Translations under genes and position numbers: made by a program | Part shown: piece by piece, positions 20,689-29,506 of the stretch | How the letters are laid out: the number at the start of each line of letters is the position of its first letter | Numbering within the stretch: the stretch's first letter is position 1 | From: an uncultured bacterium | Lineage (GTDB): Bacteria; Bacillota; Clostridia; Christensenellales; UBA1242 | Direction: 5' to 3' | DNA: 33,240 bases | Assembly (NCBI GenBank): GCA_949474265.1 | Contig: CASXBC010000012.1 | Span: 1-33,240, forward strand | The notes under the pieces: model-generated | The model's database searches: none | Seen by the model: only the letters and a program-made list of their open reading frames with translations | Told to the model about the DNA's origin: nothing

Positions 20689-22385
20689 CTATTTTGTGCT
20701 GCAGTCGCTACTTTTACAGGTGCATTTTTGATTTTATAAGTTCTTTCAAAGGTTTTATCTATAAAATTCTTTATAAACATTTCTTTGACATCATCTTTTG
20801 AAAGCACTTGTGTTTGTTGGTCTGATTCAAAATATTCCATAAAGTTTTTAGAGAGGGCTCTTCTCCAGAAATTATCAACAACTTTGTTTAAGTTTTTGCT
20901 GAATAAGCCAAACTCTTCTGGGTAACTAGTTTTGATAAATTCAAGCTTTTCAACATGGTCAGTATAGTTTTGCATTTTGTTTTTTTCTTCAGGTGGGAGA
21001 CTGTCAAATTTTTTATCAATAAAGACTTGAAGTTTATCAGCTGAAAAGGTGGCATGCTTTCCTATTTTGTCTCTAATAATTTTGTCAATAAATTTTTCTG
21101 GCTCTGCTTCCATAATATTTTTGATTATTACGAAAGAAATCCAATTTGCACGTTCTATTAAGTATTTATCAATCATTTGTGCTTCTTCAATTGTAATAAG
21201 CTGGTCACCATATTCATTTTTCTGGGCATAAGAATAGATGATGTCACTTATTACATTGTCCTCAACAGCTTGATTTAAGCTCATCAAAAATTCCAAAATA
21301 TCTTCTTCAAAATGAGTTGAGATGTATTTCAGATTTTCTTTACTTGTGCCACTTTCATAAGTTTTTGCAAGTTCGCTTATAGATTTTGACTCTTCAAACT
21401 TTTTCTTTTCAAGATAATTTGGCTCGTGTTGCAAAATGAATGCCAACTCGTCTTTGTTGTATTTCAAACCCTCAAGCTTTGCCACTCTAAGTGAAGTAAG
21501 GGCCTCGCCATAGTCAAAGTTTGGGGCATAATTCAATTGTTTTTTGCTGGCATTAAAGATATAGCCACTGTTTAAAGCTGTGAAATCACAGTCTCCAAGG
21601 AAAGTTCTAAGCAGTGTAGACCTTGCAATTCGACTGTTTATTTTTGCTAAACTTTCATTTTGCTTGGCTTCTGATACATCGCTAAGATAGTTTGATGAAA
21701 ATATTTTTACACTTTTCATCCAATTTTCAACAAGTCCGGAATCAAGAGTTTGAGTAAGGGCGTTTCTAACTATTTTGTCGCTGTCTGAAAAGGATACTAG
21801 TTGGTCGCCAATTGTTGAAGCTATGCTGTTAGAAGGCTCGTAATTCCCCCCCCCGCCGGTTGCAAAGCCTTTAAGCATATCTATTGACACCACACCATAT
21901 TGGTTTATTGGTCCAGGGAGTATGCTTGGAGGATTGATGTTGTTGGTAATCTTTTCATGAAGCTCAGGCGTGTATTTTACCAAAAAATTGTAAGAGGTTG
22001 GAAGTTCGAGTGCAACAGCAATTCTCATTGCCATATTTTCAGCAATAGGAGAAAATCTGTTTCTTGACGACTTGAAAGTGGCACTTATTGTGCTTGGCAG
22101 ATTTTCAGGGGTAAAATGCCATGTTCCATTTTCATCACGAGTGTAAAGCACATCATCATAAGCTGTCCAAATGCTAGGTCTTTTGTTTTTTGTCTTTACG
22201 TATTCTTGTGCATAATTAAGAAACTCTTGTGGAATTTTTACATTGCCCCAGACATTTCTACTTTTTCCTTCGGAATGGTCCCAACCGACGTCCATAAGGC
22301 GAATGTCAAGTTCTTCAATGTCAGAGATTGACCAATTTTTACCCATTTTTAAAAGGATTCTAGGATTTTTAAGCAAGCTTTCCAT
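20676..22385 (-). CDS. Hypothetical protein with HipA/kinase-like features
   Basis: Start ATG 22385 with SD AAGGAGG (ORF-track start is further upstream). ISATFKSSRNRFSPIAENMAMRIAVALELPTSYNFLVKY and FLGDCDFTALNSGYIFNASKKQLNYAPNFDYGEAL resemble HipA-type motifs. Confidence 0.7.
   Translation of the reverse strand: MESLLKNPRILLKMGKNWSISDIEELDIRLMDVGWDHSEGKSRNVWGNVKIPQEFLNYAQEYVKTKNKRPSIWTAYDDVLYTRDENGTWHFTPENLPSTISATFKSSRNRFSPIAENMAMRIAVALELPTSYNFLVKYTPELHEKITNNINPPSILPGPINQYGVVSIDMLKGFATGGGGNYEPSNSIASTIGDQLVSFSDSDKIVRNALTQTLDSGLVENWMKSVKIFSSNYLSDVSEAKQNESLAKINSRIARSTLLRTFLGDCDFTALNSGYIFNASKKQLNYAPNFDYGEALTSLRVAKLEGLKYNKDELAFILQHEPNYLEKKKFEESKSISELAKTYESGTSKENLKYISTHFEEDILEFLMSLNQAVEDNVISDIIYSYAQKNEYGDQLITIEEAQMIDKYLIERANWISFVIIKNIMEAEPEKFIDKIIRDKIGKHATFSADKLQVFIDKKFDSLPPEEKNKMQNYTDHVEKLEFIKTSYPEEFGLFSKNLNKVVDNFWRRALSKNFMEYFESDQQTQVLSKDDVKEMFIKNFIDKTFERTYKIKNAPVKVATAAQNRDKV
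21846..21854 (-). repeat. G9 homopolymer (C9 on + strand) inside the HipA-like CDS
   Basis: taattCCCCCCCCCgccgg; coding strand ACCGGCGGGGGGGGGAATTAC encoding TGGGGNY. Confidence 0.95.
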
Positions 22386-22477
22386 AGTTCCTCCTTGTTT
22401 TATAGATATATAATAACATAAGATAAACCAAAAAACAAGAGCGAATTTCAATACTTTAAGAATTTTATAATAATCTC

Positions 22478-22506
22478 TTGACTTTTTAAATATATTACAT
22501 TATAAT
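22478..22506 (+). promoter_or_regulatory. tRNA-fMet promoter
   Basis: TTGACT-N17-TATAAT, TATAAT at 22501-22506. Confidence 0.85.
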
Positions 22507-22518
22507 ACAAATACTTGA

Positions 22519-22595
<77 letters not shown>

Positions 22596-22600
22596 AATGA

Positions 22601-22626
22601 AAAAACTGCACTCTGTGCTCTTTTTT
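22601..22626 (+). terminator. Terminator 1 after tRNA-fMet
   Basis: AAAAAACTGCACTCTGTGCTCTTTTTT; GCAC/GTGC hairpin plus T6. Confidence 0.6.
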
Positions 22627-22627
22627 G

Positions 22628-22666
22628 AACAAGTCCAAAAAGCATCGCTTTTGGGCTTGTTTTTTC
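22628..22666 (+). terminator. Terminator 2 (long hairpin)
   Basis: AACAAGTCCAAAAAGC-ATC-GCTTTTGGGCTTGTTTTTT. Confidence 0.75.
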
Positions 22667-22670
22667 ATTC

Positions 22671-22714
22671 CACGACCAAACGCAATTCGCACTAGCGTTG
22701 GCGAATTGGTCGTG
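22671..22714. repeat. Interrupted palindrome
   Basis: CACGACC (22671-22677)/GGTCGTG (22708-22714) and AATTCGC (22684-22690)/GCGAATT (22701-22707). Confidence 0.8.
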
Positions 22715-22801
22715 ACTTTTTATAAGAAAATTTTATAGAAAACTTTTTTGCGATATAAATATAATTTGTTTTTATTTTAGGTTGTTTCTGCTCAGTCAAA
22801 T

Positions 22802-22827
22802 AAAAAAACACCGAAAGGTGTTTTTTT
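22802..22827. terminator. Bidirectional terminator
   Basis: AAAAAAACACC-GAAA-GGTGTTTTTTT, 11-bp stem with GAAA tetraloop. Confidence 0.85.
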
Positions 22828-22835
22828 GTTTCAAT

Positions 22836-23603
22836 TTAAAGCAATATCGACAAAAGGAAGAATATCACGCTGGCATAATAGACGGCATTTATATAATTTT
22901 TGTTGAATTTAAGTTTAAGTCCAGAGAAAGTGCCAAACAGCAGACAGCCAAGACAAAACATGATGTTTGATGTTGAAAATGAGTAAAGAAATGCCAAAAT
23001 TATATTTGCAAGCATAAGTCCAATTGAGACAAAGATGACCAAATATGAGATTATATCAATTATATTTTTAAGTTTCTTGATTGCAAGCAGTGCAAAGGTT
23101 GTACCACCACCAATGAGAAGTCCGATTAAGGCACCAAGATAGGTCTCTTTGCCGACATATAGAGTTGCAACAGATATACACACAGCTGACAAAAAAGTGC
23201 CTATTGAGAAAAACAAGTTTCCATTGCTTTGTGCAAGCAGATTTTGTTTCTTATTTTGGTTGTTTTCGTCTTGAGTGATAGGTTGTGAATCGATATTCAT
23301 TTCAGTTTCTTGTGGGTTGTTTAATTCAGCGTTTTCAACTTGACTAGGTTCTTTTTTGTCACCAAGAAGCTGAGACATGTCAATTGCTGCAAGAATCATA
23401 GGAAGCACGCTTAATATAACCAAAATAGAATAGCCAGAGAAGTCATCTTTGAAATTTGCAACGATAAATCCAAGACAGACAAGTGCAATAACTTCAAGAG
23501 TTTTCAACAAAAAAGTAAGGTAGTTGTTTTTCCTCATCAGGCAAACACAAACTGCCAAAATAACCACAGCAACAAGCATGAGAATCATTGCAATCTTAAG
23601 CAT
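22836..23603 (-). CDS. Multi-pass membrane protein, hypothetical
   Basis: MLKIAMILMLVAVVILAVCVCLM... with several TM segments and a central polar linker. Likely start ATG 23603; the ORF-track extension overlaps the preceding gene and is implausible. Confidence 0.75.
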   Translation of the reverse strand: MLKIAMILMLVAVVILAVCVCLMRKNNYLTFLLKTLEVIALVCLGFIVANFKDDFSGYSILVILSVLPMILAAIDMSQLLGDKKEPSQVENAELNNPQETEMNIDSQPITQDENNQNKKQNLLAQSNGNLFFSIGTFLSAVCISVATLYVGKETYLGALIGLLIGGGTTFALLAIKKLKNIIDIISYLVIFVSIGLMLANIILAFLYSFSTSNIMFCLGCLLFGTFSGLKLKFNKNYINAVYYASVIFFLLSILL

Positions 23604-23647
23604 AAAAATATTATAAACAAAATTTGACGAATTGTCCAACAAAAATT

Positions 23648-24550
23648 TTAGTTTTTGATTTTTTCTTTGTAGACTTTTGTGAAAATATGTTTTGCATACA
23701 GTCCAGCGATATTCACACCAGAAGCAATTTCGCTGCCTTTGAAAATGGCGTTTGAATTTACTTCGCAAATTAGGTAATTGCCATTTTGACCAAAAAGCAC
23801 ATCTATGCCACAATAATCAAGTTTCAAAAGTTTTGCAACTTTCTCACATAGACAAATTAATTTTCTATCAGGAGTGATTTTGCTTGCTGTTCCACCAAGC
23901 TCTAAGTTGCTACGAAAATCTGTTTCGGATTTTCTCAATATAGCAGAAACTACTTTTCCTCCAATCACTGTTACACGGATATCTTTTCCGCTTGAGGATT
24001 CTACAAAGCGTTGAAAAAGATGTGGTCGTGTTTTAAGCTTTTCCATTATCTCTACAAGTTGCTCTCGGTTGTCAATTTTGTAAACTCCAGAGCCAAAAGA
24101 GCCATAGCTGGATTTAACTATCAAAGGGTAACCAAGACTTCTTTCGATATGTAAATAAGTTTTTTCTTCTATTTTGCTCAAAGGCGAAAAACACAAAAGT
24201 CCAGGAAGGGTTGTTGGCATAGGGATGTTGTGTTTTGATAGGGTGATAAAGGTCAAAACTTTGTCATCACAAATTTGGATTGAATTGTGGCTGTTGAAGA
24301 GTTTTAAGCCTTGACTTTCAAGCATTTGAGAGATGTATTTGTCTTTGTTTAAATAAACACAAAAATCATAGTCTCTTGGCAGATTTAAACTTATTGAGCC
24401 GTCTTCCTGAATTTTTGCAGCAAAAAAGTTGTTTACAAGTATATCAATATTTACTCCCAAATTTTCAAACTCATTTTTAAGTCGATTTGCAACATATTCC
24501 ATTGCACTTACGCTTCCATAGGCGTTTAATAAAATCAATCCTTGTTTCAT
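23648..24550 (-). CDS. RimK-like ATP-grasp ligase
   Basis: YPLIVKSSYGSFGSGVYKI, GKDIRVTVIGGKVVSAILR, CGIDVLFGQNGNYLICEVNSNAIFKG; start assigned to the second ATG (24550). Confidence 0.85.
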   Translation of the reverse strand: MKQGLILLNAYGSVSAMEYVANRLKNEFENLGVNIDILVNNFFAAKIQEDGSISLNLPRDYDFCVYLNKDKYISQMLESQGLKLFNSHNSIQICDDKVLTFITLSKHNIPMPTTLPGLLCFSPLSKIEEKTYLHIERSLGYPLIVKSSYGSFGSGVYKIDNREQLVEIMEKLKTRPHLFQRFVESSSGKDIRVTVIGGKVVSAILRKSETDFRSNLELGGTASKITPDRKLICLCEKVAKLLKLDYCGIDVLFGQNGNYLICEVNSNAIFKGSEIASGVNIAGLYAKHIFTKVYKEKIKN

Positions 24551-24618
24551 CTTAAACATTATATAATAATTGGTTAAATAATTAAAGTGAAAAACTTAAT
24601 TTCTCAGGTAGACCAACA

Positions 24619-24649
24619 AAAAAAGATGCTTTTAAACATCTCTTTTTTG
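24619..24649 (-). terminator. glnS terminator
   Basis: Minus strand GAGATG-TTTAAAAG-CATCTTTTTTT. Confidence 0.65.
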
Positions 24650-24659
24650 TAAATTATAA

Positions 24660-26360
24660 CTATTTTTGAGGCTTGAAGCCATCTTTAAGGGAGATGGTGC
24701 TGTTGAAAATCAGATTGTCTTTTGTGCTGTCTTTATCAACGCAATAATAGCCTTTTCTCATAAATTGGAATTTATCTTCAACTTTGGCATTTTTTAAGAA
24801 ATTTTCTGCCAAAGCTTTTTTCTCAACCATTGAGTTTGGCTCCAAAAGTTCTTCAATTGGGGTGCCGTCAGCAAGTGCTTTTGAAGGTGTTTTGTATTCT
24901 GCTTTTACAAGATTTTTAAACTCTCTAACAGTGATTTCAAAGCAATTGTCTGCAGACACAAAGTGAATTGTTCCTTTACATTTGATACCTGAGGTGTCAT
25001 TTCCACTTTTTGTATTTGGGATGTATTCACATTCCAAATGGTCTATATCGCCGTTTTCAGCATATATGACTTTGTTGCATTTGATGATATAAGCGCCTTT
25101 AAGTCTGACAATTCCACCTTCAACAAGACGATTGTATTTTGGAGGAGGGTTGTCAGAAAAGTCTTCTCTTTCAATGTAAATGCAATTGCCGAAAGTTGCT
25201 TTGTGATTTCCTGCATTTTCATCATTTGGGTTGTTGTCAATCAAAACTTCTTCACTGCCTTCATAGTTTGTGATAAGCACTTTGAGTGGGTCAAGCACAA
25301 CCATGGCACGAGTTGCTATTTTGTTTAAATCTTCTCTCACATAGTATTCAAGTGCTGAGTAAGGCACAGTTACTTCAATTGTGCTTCCCCAACCAACAGA
25401 TTTCACAAAGTCTTTGACTGCTTTTGCTGTGTAACCTCTTCTTCTTATGCCAACAAGTGTAGGAAATCTTGGGTCATCCCAACCATTTACATACCCACCT
25501 TTTACAAGCTGTTTAAGGTATCTCTTTCCGGTTAAAACATTTTCAAGCACAACACGAGAAAATTCTCTTTGTTTAGGAGCATATTTTCTGCCCCAACCAT
25601 GCTCAACAAACCATTCATAAACAACTCGGTGGTCTTGAAAGCCTTTGTCACACAAACTGTAAGTTGTACCTTCAAGACAGTCTTCCATAGGATGAACAAA
25701 ATCATATTGAGGCCAAATGCACCACTTGTCGCCAACACGATAGTGATGTTGTCTTGATATTTTGTACATGACAGGGTCACGCATGTTGATATTTGGATGT
25801 GCCATATCAATCTTTGCACGAAGAGTTTTGCTTCCGTCAGGATATTTTCCGTCACGCATTTCTCTAAACAATTTCAAGTTTTCTTCTGGAGTGCGGTTTC
25901 GATAAGGGCTTTCCTTTCCTGGTTCTGTAAGGGTGCCACGGTTTGCACTTACCTCTTCGGCAGAAAGTTCGCAAACATAAGCATCTCCGTTTTGAATCAT
26001 TTTTTCAGCAATTTTGTAAATTTCATCAAAATATTCTTCACTTGCATAGACAAATTTTTCTGGTTTAAAGCCAAGCCACTCCAAATCTGCCATATAGCTT
26101 TCAGCAAACTCTCCCTCTTCTTTCATAGGGTTTGAGTCGTCCATTCTAAGCACTGTTTTTCCACCAAACTTTTGGGCTGTTTCAAAATTGATAGTCCAAG
26201 CTTTTGCATGTCCAATATACCAATATCCACTTGGCTCAGGAGGGCAACGTGTGATGACTTCTTTTGACCTGCCAGCTTTGATGTCTGCAATGATTTCTTC
26301 TTCTAGTTCGTTATCAGGAACGATTGAATCAACATCTATTCCATTTTCCATTAAAAACAT
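24660..26360 (-). CDS. glnS: Glutaminyl-tRNA synthetase
   Basis: RCPPEPSGYWYIGHAKAWTINFETAQ, DDSNPMKE, YDFVHPMEDCLEGTTYSLC; typical GlnRS C-terminal beta-barrel domain. Confidence 0.95.
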   Translation of the reverse strand: MFLMENGIDVDSIVPDNELEEEIIADIKAGRSKEVITRCPPEPSGYWYIGHAKAWTINFETAQKFGGKTVLRMDDSNPMKEEGEFAESYMADLEWLGFKPEKFVYASEEYFDEIYKIAEKMIQNGDAYVCELSAEEVSANRGTLTEPGKESPYRNRTPEENLKLFREMRDGKYPDGSKTLRAKIDMAHPNINMRDPVMYKISRQHHYRVGDKWCIWPQYDFVHPMEDCLEGTTYSLCDKGFQDHRVVYEWFVEHGWGRKYAPKQREFSRVVLENVLTGKRYLKQLVKGGYVNGWDDPRFPTLVGIRRRGYTAKAVKDFVKSVGWGSTIEVTVPYSALEYYVREDLNKIATRAMVVLDPLKVLITNYEGSEEVLIDNNPNDENAGNHKATFGNCIYIEREDFSDNPPPKYNRLVEGGIVRLKGAYIIKCNKVIYAENGDIDHLECEYIPNTKSGNDTSGIKCKGTIHFVSADNCFEITVREFKNLVKAEYKTPSKALADGTPIEELLEPNSMVEKKALAENFLKNAKVEDKFQFMRKGYYCVDKDSTKDNLIFNSTISLKDGFKPQK

Positions 26361-26448
26361 AAAATTCTCCTATATGTGTTTATTTTACTGCATAAAAAGA
26401 GAAAAAGTCAACACACAAAGTGTGTTTTTAAAAATTTTACAACTATTT

Positions 26449-26925
26449 TCAATTTATTTTCAAATTACTATAATTAACTATTTCTTTTTTCTTTTTTAGA
26501 GCATATTGCATTGCTTTAAAAGCCCCACCATTTTGTGTGTTTGTTACATAAAAAATTACATAATCACTTCTATCAATCATTTCGCAATTACGAAAATAGA
26601 TTCTTGAATACTAATAATCAAATTTCAAATCCGAATAAATAAAATCTTCAAAGTCTTCATCTTTAAGCCATTTTGGTCGTTTAGTGACTCTTTGGTGTCT
26701 TGGGTCAGATAAACAAAATATTCTTTTTATAAAAGGAAATGTTTCTTTTAGTTCGGTTACTATTTGCCAACACAAATCATCAAAATTGCCAAAACCACCA
26801 AAATAGAATAATGATACTGACTTCATTTTTATTAGATAACTAAGTTTCTCTTTAAGTTTTTTTCTTAATTCATTTGTTATTTTAATTTCTTTATGTCCAA
26901 AAAAAGAACAGGCATAATAGTTCAT
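26449..26925 (-). pseudogene. SLOG/DUF1273-like protein interrupted by in-frame TAG
   Basis: MNYYACSFFGHKEIKI...LFYFGGFGNFDDLCWQIVTELKETFP...SDLKFDY-TAG-YSRIYFRNCEMIDRSDYVIFYVTNTQNGGAFKAMQYALKKKKEIVNYSNLKIN; same frame continues 53 codons past the stop at 26611-26613. Confidence 0.75.
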
Positions 26926-26948
26926 CTTTTCCCCTTATTGTATATTTT

Positions 26949-27020
26949 CATTGGTAAATTAATACATATAATAAATATAATAGCACAAATTAATTGAATA
27001 TCAATATATTTTTACCAATG
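26949..27020. promoter_or_regulatory. Inverted operator pair in divergent SLOG/XRE promoter region
   Basis: CATTGGTAAA 26949-26958 and exact reverse complement TTTACCAATG 27011-27020; SLOG promoter-like TTGATA/TATTAT on the minus strand between them. Confidence 0.6.
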
Positions 27021-27076
27021 TCAGTTATCGGGGTGAATAAATTTTTTATTTAAAATGTGTGTAGTGGAGAAAAATT

Positions 27077-27400
27077 ATGAAGAAAAACATTACACCAGAA
27101 AGACAGTTTTTGATAAATAGATTGGGGTATATAAGAAATCGTGCCGGTTTATCTGCAAGAGAATTATCTCAACGTCTTGGCTTTTCAATTGCATATATTG
27201 CAAAGTTTGAAAATGGAGATTTTAGCATTCCAGCAGAAGTTTTATTAAATGCAATAGAAATATGTGGTTCGTCGCCTGCCGAATTCTTTTCGGAAGATAT
27301 AACTAGTTATAATGAGACAAAAGAAGTTGTTGAGAGATATAAAAAACTTTCAGACGAAAATAAAGAGACTATTAAAGATTTAATTGAAAAATTGAAATAA
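27077..27400 (+). CDS. XRE-family helix-turn-helix regulator
   Basis: LGYIRNRAGLSARELSQRLGFSIAYIAKFENGDFSIPAEVLLNAIEICGSSPAEFF, Cro/C1-type HTH. Confidence 0.9.
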   Translation: MKKNITPERQFLINRLGYIRNRAGLSARELSQRLGFSIAYIAKFENGDFSIPAEVLLNAIEICGSSPAEFFSEDITSYNETKEVVERYKKLSDENKETIKDLIEKLK

Positions 27401-27424
27401 ATATATTTAAATTTTCAAGATAAG

Positions 27425-27459
27425 AAAAAAACTTTATCAATTGAGATAAAGTTTTTTTT
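27425..27459. terminator. Bidirectional terminator between XRE gene and sigH
   Basis: AAAAAACTTTATC-AATTGA-GATAAAGTTTTTTTT. Confidence 0.9.
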
Positions 27460-27463
27460 AATT

Positions 27464-28075
27464 CTATGCACTGTCTTTGTTCAACTTTGCACGCAGTTTT
27501 GTTTTTATTCTGCTTAAACTGTTGTCAATGCTTTTGCTTGAAACTTCAAGTGCGGTTGATATTTCTCTGTAAGAATATCCTTGAAGATAAAGTTTAAGCA
27601 CTTTAAATTCAAGAGGGGATAAATGAGATTTTATTTTTTTATTCAAGGATTTGAAGTTTTCTTTGTCAATAATTTTTTCCTCGGGTGTGTCTTCCAAAAC
27701 CAAGGCAATTGGCAAAAAATCCAAATTTTCACTCATGCCGTTTTCGGTAAAACTTTGAAAGGAAACTGCAGAGGAGAGAGGTTTGTTTTTGTTTGTGTTG
27801 GCGTGCTTGATTGCGGTCTGTATTTGATGTTTTATGCAAAGCACAGCAAATGTCTTGAAACTTGCCTCTTTCTCGTCAGAGAAGCCTTTTATGGCTTTGT
27901 ATAAGCCTATCATGCCTTCTTGCACCAAATCTTCTAAATCTCCGCCGACAATAAAGTATCCTCGAGCTATTTTCACAACCAAATCTTTGTATCTTGAAAA
28001 GAGTTCGGTTTCAGCCGATTCGTCACCATTTTGTATTAAAGTGATAAGTTCTTCATCAGTGTATTGTTTTGTCAA
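27464..28075 (-). CDS. sigH: RNA polymerase sigma-70 family factor, SigH/Spo0H-like
   Basis: GGDLEDLVQEGMIGLYKAIKGFSDEKEASFKTFAVLCIKHQIQTAIKHA (region 2) and SPLEFKVLKLYLQGYSYREISTALEVSSKSIDNSLSRIKTKLR (region 4). Confidence 0.85.
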   Translation of the reverse strand: MTKQYTDEELITLIQNGDESAETELFSRYKDLVVKIARGYFIVGGDLEDLVQEGMIGLYKAIKGFSDEKEASFKTFAVLCIKHQIQTAIKHANTNKNKPLSSAVSFQSFTENGMSENLDFLPIALVLEDTPEEKIIDKENFKSLNKKIKSHLSPLEFKVLKLYLQGYSYREISTALEVSSKSIDNSLSRIKTKLRAKLNKDSA

Positions 28076-28120
28076 AGTTATCTCCTATTTGCAAGGGCTT
28101 AAAGTTTTAATTTTTTAAGG

Positions 28121-28843
28121 TTAAGAATTTCTTTGTCTAAGCACTTCATAAACACAAAGAGCTGTTGCGACGCTTGCGTTGAGTGAATTTACACTACCCT
28201 TGAGTGGAAGAGTGATGATTCCGTCGCAATAAGTGCGAAGTGATTGCTTGACGCCATTTCCTTCAGAGCCAACAACAATTCCGATTGGTCCTGTGAGATT
28301 TTGTTTGTAAATATTTTCTCCTCCGGTTTCGGAAACATAAATCCAAAGTCCGTTTTCTCTTAAAGTGTCGATTGCTTCTTTAAGATTTGTTACTCTTGCG
28401 ATTTTCATGTTTGCAATTGCACCGGCACTTGTGCGAACAACAGTTTCATTTACTTGGCATGCACGCATTTTTGGAATAACAATTCCGTCCACTCCAGCAC
28501 ACTCACAAGTTCTTATGATTGCACCCAAATTGTGAGGGTCCTCAATGCCATCCAAAAGCACAACAAAGGGAGGTTGTCCTTGTTCTTGTGCGTGTGTCAA
28601 AATATCTTCAATTTCACAATATTCAAAGTCAACTGTTTCTGCAATATAGCCTTGATGATGATTTGTTACACTGATTTCATCCATGGCTTTTTTAGGCAAA
28701 AACTCAACACGCAGTTTGTTTTGCTTTGCAAGCGAGATTATCTCATCTTTTCGTGTTGCATAATTTTTATCTACATAAACTTTATTTATTGTTTTTCCGC
28801 TTTTTATTGCTTCAACAACTTGATTTCTTCCTTCAAACTTCAC
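28121..28843 (-). CDS. rlmB: 23S rRNA (guanosine-2'-O)-methyltransferase, RlmB/SpoU family
   Basis: LLDGIEDPHNLGAIIRTCECAGVDGIVIP, GIVVGSEGNGV, ITLPLKGSVNSLNASVATALCVYEVLRQR. Confidence 0.92.
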   Translation of the reverse strand: MKFEGRNQVVEAIKSGKTINKVYVDKNYATRKDEIISLAKQNKLRVEFLPKKAMDEISVTNHHQGYIAETVDFEYCEIEDILTHAQEQGQPPFVVLLDGIEDPHNLGAIIRTCECAGVDGIVIPKMRACQVNETVVRTSAGAIANMKIARVTNLKEAIDTLRENGLWIYVSETGGENIYKQNLTGPIGIVVGSEGNGVKQSLRTYCDGIITLPLKGSVNSLNASVATALCVYEVLRQRNS

Positions 28844-28852
28844 TTTTTTCTC

Positions 28853-29506
28853 CTAATTTTTCGTTTCATTTATTTCAATAATCTTCTTCCAAGGGTATTT
28901 TTTAATTTTTATATTTTTGTCATTCACAATTGCAACAGCGTTGTTTCCAATTTTCAAAGCGTTTTTCTGTTTGATTTTGTAAACAAGATAATCATGCCAT
29001 TGTGCTTTATTTATATACAAGCCCCATTTTTTGCTGAAGGTAAATTTGCTTGCTTCGACAAGGATAGGGCTTGAAACAAAGCCAAAGCCTTGACAGTTGT
29101 CTTTAAAGTCCATTTCAATACTTGGTGGCTCAAAGTCATTTACAAACGAGATGTCGTCACCACAAATGGTGCTTCCTGCACTATTGCCTATATAAACTGT
29201 TCCATTTTCTACCATAGCTTTGATTTTGTCAAATTGGTTGTATTTTTTCAATTTGTAGATTAAGTCAAAGGCGTTTCCACCGTTTACAAAAATGCAATCA
29301 AGTTTTTGTTTGAAATCAAAATCTGGAGTTAAGTCAACAACGTTTTCAAACATTTTTAATAAATGAGCTTTTGTTTTTGCAATGTAGTTAACACTGTTTT
29401 CATCTGCATAACTGCAAAAGAGACAAGTTTTTAAAGTTTTGTCACAAACCTTTTTCACATCACTTATTGGCATTATATCAAAACTCGAGTATAAAAGAAT
29501 TTTCAC
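28853..29506 (-). CDS. Peptidase E-like (family S51) protein
   Basis: DCIFVNGGNAFDLIYKLK and VYIGNSAGSTICGDDI (Ser nucleophile elbow). GTG start overlaps the mrnC stop (TAGTG). Confidence 0.75.
   Translation of the reverse strand: MKILLYSSFDIMPISDVKKVCDKTLKTCLFCSYADENSVNYIAKTKAHLLKMFENVVDLTPDFDFKQKLDCIFVNGGNAFDLIYKLKKYNQFDKIKAMVENGTVYIGNSAGSTICGDDISFVNDFEPPSIEMDFKDNCQGFGFVSSPILVEASKFTFSKKWGLYINKAQWHDYLVYKIKQKNALKIGNNAVAIVNDKNIKIKKYPWKKIIEINETKN

Noticed and set aside
23604-23813. N-terminal extension of the membrane protein (MWHRCAFWSKW...)
   Set aside because: It is an out-of-frame reading of the ATP-grasp 3' end; ATG 23603 has a promoter-like TATAAT just upstream.
26611-26613. TAG recoded as an amino acid genome-wide
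   Set aside because: rlmD and mrnC appear to end at genuine TAG stops (rlmD TAG is inside a terminator hairpin), so recoding is unlikely.
28454-29074. 206-aa plus-strand ORF opposite rlmB and the S51 peptidase
   Set aside because: Antisense shadow ORF with Phe/Cys/Asn-rich composition; both opposite-strand genes are well supported.
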